From NCBI GenBank assembly GCA_004563275.1, contig SFSZ01000019.1, positions 1 through 17,814 of the forward strand: 17,814 nt of DNA, written 5' to 3'. Under the pieces are notes generated by a model that saw only the letters and a program-made list of their open reading frames with translations, was not told the DNA's origin and ran no database searches. Both the position numbers and the translations under genes were made by a program. Source of the DNA: a bacterium (GTDB lineage: Bacteria; Bacillota_I; Bacilli_A; RF39; UBA660). Position 1 is the stretch's first letter. Every line of letters begins with the position of its first letter. Below are positions 13,983-17,814 of this stretch, piece after piece.

Positions 13983-15449
13983 ATGAAAGAAAAATTTAGT
14001 TCTCTATTCAATTTAATCAAGAATAATAAAACTACTAGATATTTAGTGGTTTTATCTGTTTTGGTATTATTTGTTTTAGCACTAAATACAACTTACAGTG
14101 CTTTTACATCTAATAACACTAATAACTTAGCAAACGTAAAAGTGGCTGATTTATCATTTAATATAGCAGTAAATGGTACAGCAGGAGATATACTAACCGC
14201 ACCTGCTAATAATGATGCCACCCAAACCCTAAAAATAAATTCTCTTAATAATTTCGGTGTGAAATATGAAGTCACTTATAAAGTATGTGAAACAAGTGCT
14301 TGTACCAGTTTTATTTCACTACCAAGTAGTTTAAAAGTTAAATATTCTGACACTACGGCATCTCCTGTTAATGGAACAATTAGTGCTAATGCTTCTAAGA
14401 CAATTACATTAGTAACTGAAAATAGTTCATCAACAACATATTATATAAAAATATTTATTAATGCTGGATATGAAAATAATACCTTAGCATTAACCAATCA
14501 AATAAATGAATCAACTAATGATCAAGATGTAAAAATAGTTACAACTGTTGATGGTACAACAACAAATACTTTACCGACTAATGAAAACTATACTGTAACA
14601 ACATCATGTAATGCTCCAGGCACAACATTAACATTTACTTGGAGTGGTTCAAAATGGGTTGGAAACGTAAGTGGTTTAAATAAAAAAGGTGTTACTTGTA
14701 CTGCTGCCTTTACATTTGACGATGCATCATTCCCTAAATATACCTATAATGGTTCACTTCAATATACAGATGAAGGTAGTGGTAACTGGCATGTTAAATT
14801 TACAACAGGTGGAACTCTAACAATTGAAAAAGCTATGACCATAGATGTCTTCTTAGTTGGTGGCGGCTATGGTGGAGATGCTGGAATAGGTGGAAACACA
14901 TGCTATGGTGGTAATGGTGGCCGTGGAGGCAACGTCTATACAGTTTATAAACATAAAGTAACCGCTGGAACTTATACAATTACTATTGGTTCTGGAGGTT
15001 CATCTGGAAGTTCTGGTAGTTCCACAAGTGCTTTCTCACTTTCATCTGCAAGTGGTACAGCAGGTGCAGAAGGCGGAATAGGTGCATCAGTTGCTGGACT
15101 TGATTCAGGCGCTGCAAGACCTTCAACCGCTGGTTCAGATGGAGTATATGCCTTTGGCACATCAGATATAGATGGAGTTATGTACGCTGCTGGAGGCGGT
15201 GGCGCTGCTTGCGTAAATACACAGTTTGTATGGACTAAGAATTTTGGTGGAGCAGAAAAACCAGGAGGAACAACAGGTGGTGGTCATGGAGCCCATGCCC
15301 AAGCCAATGGTAGTGCAGCAACCAATAATACCGGATCAGGTGGCGGAGGCGGTGGAGCCGATGCCTCAGCAAACGGTGGTGGTGGCGCATTTGGCTACCA
15401 AGGTGGTGCCGGAGGTTCCGGTGTCATAATTATCAGAAATGCACGATAA
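13983..15449 (+). CDS. SipW-type surface protein with glycine-rich C-terminal domain
   Basis: A 488-residue exported protein. A basic N terminus and hydrophobic core (about 19-34) lead into NTTYSAFTSNNTNN and VKVADLSFNI. This resembles the SipW-cognate signal peptides of TasA and camelysin (hydrophobic core, then TxAxFTD/S and a LDL/LSF strand), so cleavage by a SipW-like peptidase is inferred. Residues ~50-190 look like an all-beta Thr/Ser/Asn-rich domain, and ~200-255 like a small Cys-containing beta domain. From Val289 (VFLVGGGYGGDAG) to the end the protein is glycine-rich, closing with GSGVIIIRNAR, the pattern of glycine-rich adhesin or phage-tail-fibre domains. No LPxTG motif is seen. 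The start is ATG 13983, preceded by AGGTGG (13972-13977). The glycine codons raise local GC well above the neighbours. A surface adhesin or fibre role is plausible but unproven. Confidence 0.75.
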   Translation: MKEKFSSLFNLIKNNKTTRYLVVLSVLVLFVLALNTTYSAFTSNNTNNLANVKVADLSFNIAVNGTAGDILTAPANNDATQTLKINSLNNFGVKYEVTYKVCETSACTSFISLPSSLKVKYSDTTASPVNGTISANASKTITLVTENSSSTTYYIKIFINAGYENNTLALTNQINESTNDQDVKIVTTVDGTTTNTLPTNENYTVTTSCNAPGTTLTFTWSGSKWVGNVSGLNKKGVTCTAAFTFDDASFPKYTYNGSLQYTDEGSGNWHVKFTTGGTLTIEKAMTIDVFLVGGGYGGDAGIGGNTCYGGNGGRGGNVYTVYKHKVTAGTYTITIGSGGSSGSSGSSTSAFSLSSASGTAGAEGGIGASVAGLDSGAARPSTAGSDGVYAFGTSDIDGVMYAAGGGGAACVNTQFVWTKNFGGAEKPGGTTGGGHGAHAQANGSAATNNTGSGGGGGGADASANGGGGAFGYQGGAGGSGVIIIRNAR

Positions 15450-15451
15450 AT

Positions 15452-15474
15452 AAAGACTTTTTAGTCTTTTTTTT
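15452..15474 (+). terminator. Rho-independent terminator
   Basis: AAAGACT (15452-15458) pairs with AGTCTTT (15463-15469), T tract to 15474. It lies directly between the surface-protein stop and the ffh -10. Confidence 0.85.
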
Positions 15475-15475
15475 G

Positions 15476-15481
15476 TATAAT
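15476..15481 (+). promoter_or_regulatory. Probable ffh promoter (-10)
   Basis: A perfect TATAAT sits immediately after the terminator T tract. The -35 position (AAGACT, 15453-15458) falls in the terminator stem and matches poorly. AGGTGA (15488-15493) follows, six bases before ATG 15500. Confidence 0.5.
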
Positions 15482-15499
15482 AGATTTAGGTGATTAAAA

Positions 15500-16807
15500 A
15501 TGTTTGAATATATGGGAGACAGAATATCAAATGCAATAAAAAACATTAAAGGAATGGGTAGAATTACAGAAGACAATATTCAAGATGCTATCAAAGAAAT
15601 TAGAATGGCCCTTCTTGAAGCCGATGTAAACTATGAAGTAGTAAAAGAATTTACTAAAAACGTTAAAGAAAAAGCTTTAGGTCAAAACGTAGAAAAAAAC
15701 TTAAAACCCGAAGAATTATTTATCAAAATCGTTAAAGATGAATTAATCTCCTTATTAGGAGAAAATTATTTACCATTAGAAACAAACAAAAATCCTACTA
15801 TAATTATGTTAGTCGGATTACAAGGTTCCGGTAAAACCACTACCTGTGGAAAAATAGCTAATCTAGTAAGAAAGAAAAATTCTAAGAAACCATTGTTAGT
15901 AGCTTGTGACATTTATAGACCAGCTGCTATCGATCAGTTAGTTGAAATCGGAAAAACCTTAAATATTCCTGTTTATACTGAAGGAAAAACCGATCCAAGA
16001 ACGATCGTAACTAATGCTTTAAAGTATGCTAAAGAAAATAATAATGACTATATCATTATCGATACTGCCGGACGCCTTCACATTGATGAAATCCTAATGG
16101 ATGAATTAAAAGATATTTCTGACATCGTTAAACCCCATGAGATAATCTTAGTAATTGATGCTATGATGGGACAAGATGCCATCAATGTTATTAAAGGATT
16201 TAATGAAAAATTAAATCTTACTGGTGCTATCCTTACTAAAATGGATGGAAACACCAAAGGTGGAGTAGCCTTATCCATAAGACATCTAACTAATATACCA
16301 ATTAAATTTATTGGTGATTCTGAAAAATTAGATGGCTTAACTGAGTTCTATCCCGAAAGAATGGCCGAAAGAATTCTTGATATGGGAGATATTCTTTCAA
16401 TTGCAGAAAAAGCATCAAATGCAATTAGTGAAGAAGAAGCTAAAGACATGGCTAAGAAAATGAAAACTGGTAAATATGACCTTGAAGATTTTCTTGCCAA
16501 TATGAAACAAATTCGTAAACTAGGACCTCTTGAAAATATCATTAAAATGTTACCAGGAGCCCGTAATATGGGATTAAATAATATTAGTATTAACCCTAAA
16601 GATATGGCTCATGTTGAAGCAATAGTTTTATCTATGACCCCTTATGAAAGAAGACATCCAGAAGTTTTAAAAGCCTCAAGAAAGCAAAGAATTGCTAAAG
16701 GATCAGGAAGAACTGTTGAAGAAGTAAATAGATTATTAAAACAATTTGAACAAATGAAATTAATGATGAAACAAATGAGTAATGGAAACTTAAAAATGCC
16801 ATTTTAA
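15500..16807 (+). CDS. ffh: Signal recognition particle GTPase Ffh
   Basis: A 435-residue SRP54 protein. With 4.5S RNA it binds signal sequences at the ribosome and delivers nascent membrane proteins to FtsY. The N domain (about 1-90) contains the ALLEADVNYEVVKEF helices. The GTPase domain has G1 GLQGSGKTTT (106-115), the DIYRPAA segment, G3 DTAGR (188-192), G4 TKMDG (246-250) and the GDSEKLDGLTEFYPER closing loop. The M domain (about 300-435) carries FLANMKQIRKLGPLENIIKM, the RNA-binding MTPYERRHPEVLKASRKQRI and GSGRTVEEVNRLLKQFEQM, ending in a Met-rich tail. The usual partner ylxM (upstream) and rpsP (downstream) are missing; instead a nucleotidyltransferase gene follows 16 bases later without a terminator. 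Confidence 0.97.
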   Translation: MFEYMGDRISNAIKNIKGMGRITEDNIQDAIKEIRMALLEADVNYEVVKEFTKNVKEKALGQNVEKNLKPEELFIKIVKDELISLLGENYLPLETNKNPTIIMLVGLQGSGKTTTCGKIANLVRKKNSKKPLLVACDIYRPAAIDQLVEIGKTLNIPVYTEGKTDPRTIVTNALKYAKENNNDYIIIDTAGRLHIDEILMDELKDISDIVKPHEIILVIDAMMGQDAINVIKGFNEKLNLTGAILTKMDGNTKGGVALSIRHLTNIPIKFIGDSEKLDGLTEFYPERMAERILDMGDILSIAEKASNAISEEEAKDMAKKMKTGKYDLEDFLANMKQIRKLGPLENIIKMLPGARNMGLNNISINPKDMAHVEAIVLSMTPYERRHPEVLKASRKQRIAKGSGRTVEEVNRLLKQFEQMKLMMKQMSNGNLKMPF

Positions 16808-16823
16808 AAAAAGGAGGAATTAA

Positions 16824-17702
16824 ATGGATTTAGTTATCATGGCTGCCGGAATGGGTTCAAGATTCGGTGGTTTAAAACAAATTGAACCAATCGGACCAAA
16901 TGGAGAATTTATTATAGATTATAATATCTATGATGCAATTCAAAATGGATTCGATAGAGTAGTTTTAATCATCAAGAAAGAACAAGAAGAAATATTTAGA
17001 GAAACGATTGGTAAAAGATTAGAACATCACGTTAAAGTAGAATATGTCTATCAAGAACCAAATATCCCTGGAGTAACTATTGAAAGAACTAAACCTTGGG
17101 GAACCGCTCAAGCAATATTATGTACTAAAGATACTGTTAAAGGACCATTTGCTGTTATTAATTCAGATGACTATTATGGTGCTGATTGCTTTAAAGTTTT
17201 ACATGACTTTTTAGTTAATATCAAACCTAACGAATGTGGAACAGTAGGGTACAATGTCTTAAAAACAATTACTGAATCAGGAAGTGTTAAAAGAGGAGTA
17301 CTTGAAGAAAAAGATAACATTGTAACTAAAATAACTGAATCATTAATTGAGAAGAAAGATAATAAAATATATGCTACTAAATTAGGAACTACAGAAACCA
17401 TAGAAATACCATCAACTACAAGAGTTTCTATGAATGCCTTAGCATTTACGCAAGACATCTTTAAACATCTAGAAACAGGCTTAAAACACTTTATTGAAAC
17501 AGCTAAAGATCTAACTAAAGATGAATATCTAATCCCCGAATTAATCGAAAGTAAAATCGAAACAAAAGAACTAACTTTAAAAATGATTAATACCACTGCT
17601 CAGTGGTTTGGAATGACCTATAAAGAAGATTTAGACATCGTTAAAGAAAAAATAAATAAATATATTAATGATGATTTATATCCAAATAATTTATGGCAAT
17701 AA
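16824..17702 (+). CDS. NDP-sugar nucleotidyltransferase family protein
   Basis: A 292-residue GT-A fold nucleotidyltransferase. The N terminus has the nucleotide-binding loop MAAGMGSRFGGLKQI (Gly9, Gly11, Arg13, Lys18) that grips an NTP, followed by PIGPNGEFIIDYN. PWGTAQAIL and the metal-binding NSDDYYG (Asp115, Asp116) complete the active-site pattern of sugar-1-phosphate nucleotidyltransferases. The C-terminal WFGMTYKEDLDIVKEKI and YPNNLW are typical of a Firmicute subgroup whose substrate I cannot assign, so no gene symbol is given. It probably activates a sugar or polyol phosphate for cell-surface polymers. A perfect AAGGAGG (16811-16817) lies before ATG 16824. It forms an operon with ffh and ends at a strong terminator. 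Confidence 0.88.
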   Translation: MDLVIMAAGMGSRFGGLKQIEPIGPNGEFIIDYNIYDAIQNGFDRVVLIIKKEQEEIFRETIGKRLEHHVKVEYVYQEPNIPGVTIERTKPWGTAQAILCTKDTVKGPFAVINSDDYYGADCFKVLHDFLVNIKPNECGTVGYNVLKTITESGSVKRGVLEEKDNIVTKITESLIEKKDNKIYATKLGTTETIEIPSTTRVSMNALAFTQDIFKHLETGLKHFIETAKDLTKDEYLIPELIESKIETKELTLKMINTTAQWFGMTYKEDLDIVKEKINKYINDDLYPNNLWQ

Positions 17703-17731
17703 AAAAAATAACCAAAAGGTGAAGTTGTAAG

Positions 17732-17771
17732 ATAAAAGTGTACACGAAAAAAAGTGTATGCTTTTATTTTT
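17732..17771 (+). terminator. Strong terminator of the ffh operon
   Basis: ATAAAAGTGTACAC (17732-17745) pairs with GTGTATGCTTTTAT (17754-17767) over 14 bp with two central G-U pairs, around loop GAAAAAAA, followed by T residues to 17771. Confidence 0.85.
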
Positions 17772-17779
17772 GCTATAAT
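17771..17779 (+). promoter_or_regulatory. Extended -10 promoter of the last gene
   Basis: TG at 17771-17772 and a perfect TATAAT at 17774-17779, directly after the preceding terminator. The -35 region falls in the hairpin and does not match. Confidence 0.6.
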
Positions 17780-17799
17780 ATTTATAAGGAGATGATTCT

Positions 17800-17814
17800 A
17801 TGGCTACAAAAGGT
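17800..17814 (+). CDS. Start of a gene cut by the window edge
   Basis: ATG 17800 follows AAGGAG (17786-17791) and a clear promoter, so this is a real gene start. Only MATKG is visible. It is not the MAVKIRL start expected for rpsP, the usual gene near ffh, and no identity can be given. Confidence 0.6.

Noticed and set aside
15226..15429. Second plus-strand frame inside the glycine-rich domain
   Set aside because: Low-complexity shadow of GGN-rich codons (Pro/Val/Gln repeats), with no start signals.
4..17753. Identical 12-mer ACACGAAAAAAA at 4-15 and 17742-17753, as if bounding the window
   Set aside because: Both copies are terminator arm-loop sequence dominated by an A run; too short and simple to be a terminal or attachment repeat.

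Overview
The window is very AT-rich, strongly Shine-Dalgarno-led DNA from a low-GC Firmicute. The gene set points to Bacilli: EzrA, an omega subunit of the Bacillus type, and a polA-mutM pair. The divergent bL28 and the shortened DnaE suggest an uncultured gut-type or Mollicutes-related Bacilli lineage rather than a classical Bacillus; that placement is inference. UGA is a stop (it ends ezrA inside the gene's own terminator stem) and all visible Trp codons are UGG, so the standard bacterial code applies.

Layout. 1-540 is almost gene-free but holds a possible ~60-nt small RNA unit (extended -10 at 49-57, terminator at 103-126), a palindrome over a second extended -10, and a perfectly spaced sigma-A promoter (487-515). 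That promoter drives only a broken gene: a DUF3592-like membrane protein in two frames (541-919), fused out of frame to the tail of a PepSY-like protein (883-1164). 1268-3570 carries three envelope proteins: a membrane-anchored five-bladed propeller, a secreted tail-anchored protein and a lipoprotein. At 3629 there is a Cys/His-rich CotD-like spore-coat candidate behind a sequence matching the sigma-K consensus.

3966-11059 is mostly core information processing: rpoZ, a 435-aa unknown, polA-mutM (one transcript), ezrA, and rpmB on the minus strand. 11060-13918 is dnaE with a degenerate PHP domain. A surface protein with a SipW-type N terminus and a glycine-rich C terminus follows (13983-15449). 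Then come ffh and a sugar-nucleotidyltransferase 16 nt behind it, a strong terminator, and the first five codons of a further gene at the window edge.

Most genes are single transcription units with their own promoter and hairpin terminator. Many promoters carry an extended -10 (TGnTATAAT-like) with a weak -35. The clearest operons are polA-mutM and ffh-nucleotidyltransferase. No rRNA, tRNA, CRISPR array or insertion sequence was recognised. The most interesting items are the CotD-like gene with its sigma-K-like promoter, the decayed DUF3592/PepSY locus, the small-RNA candidate, the 435-aa orphan between rpoZ and polA, the SipW-type glycine-rich surface protein, the metal-ligand-less PHP domain of DnaE and the unusual bL28.
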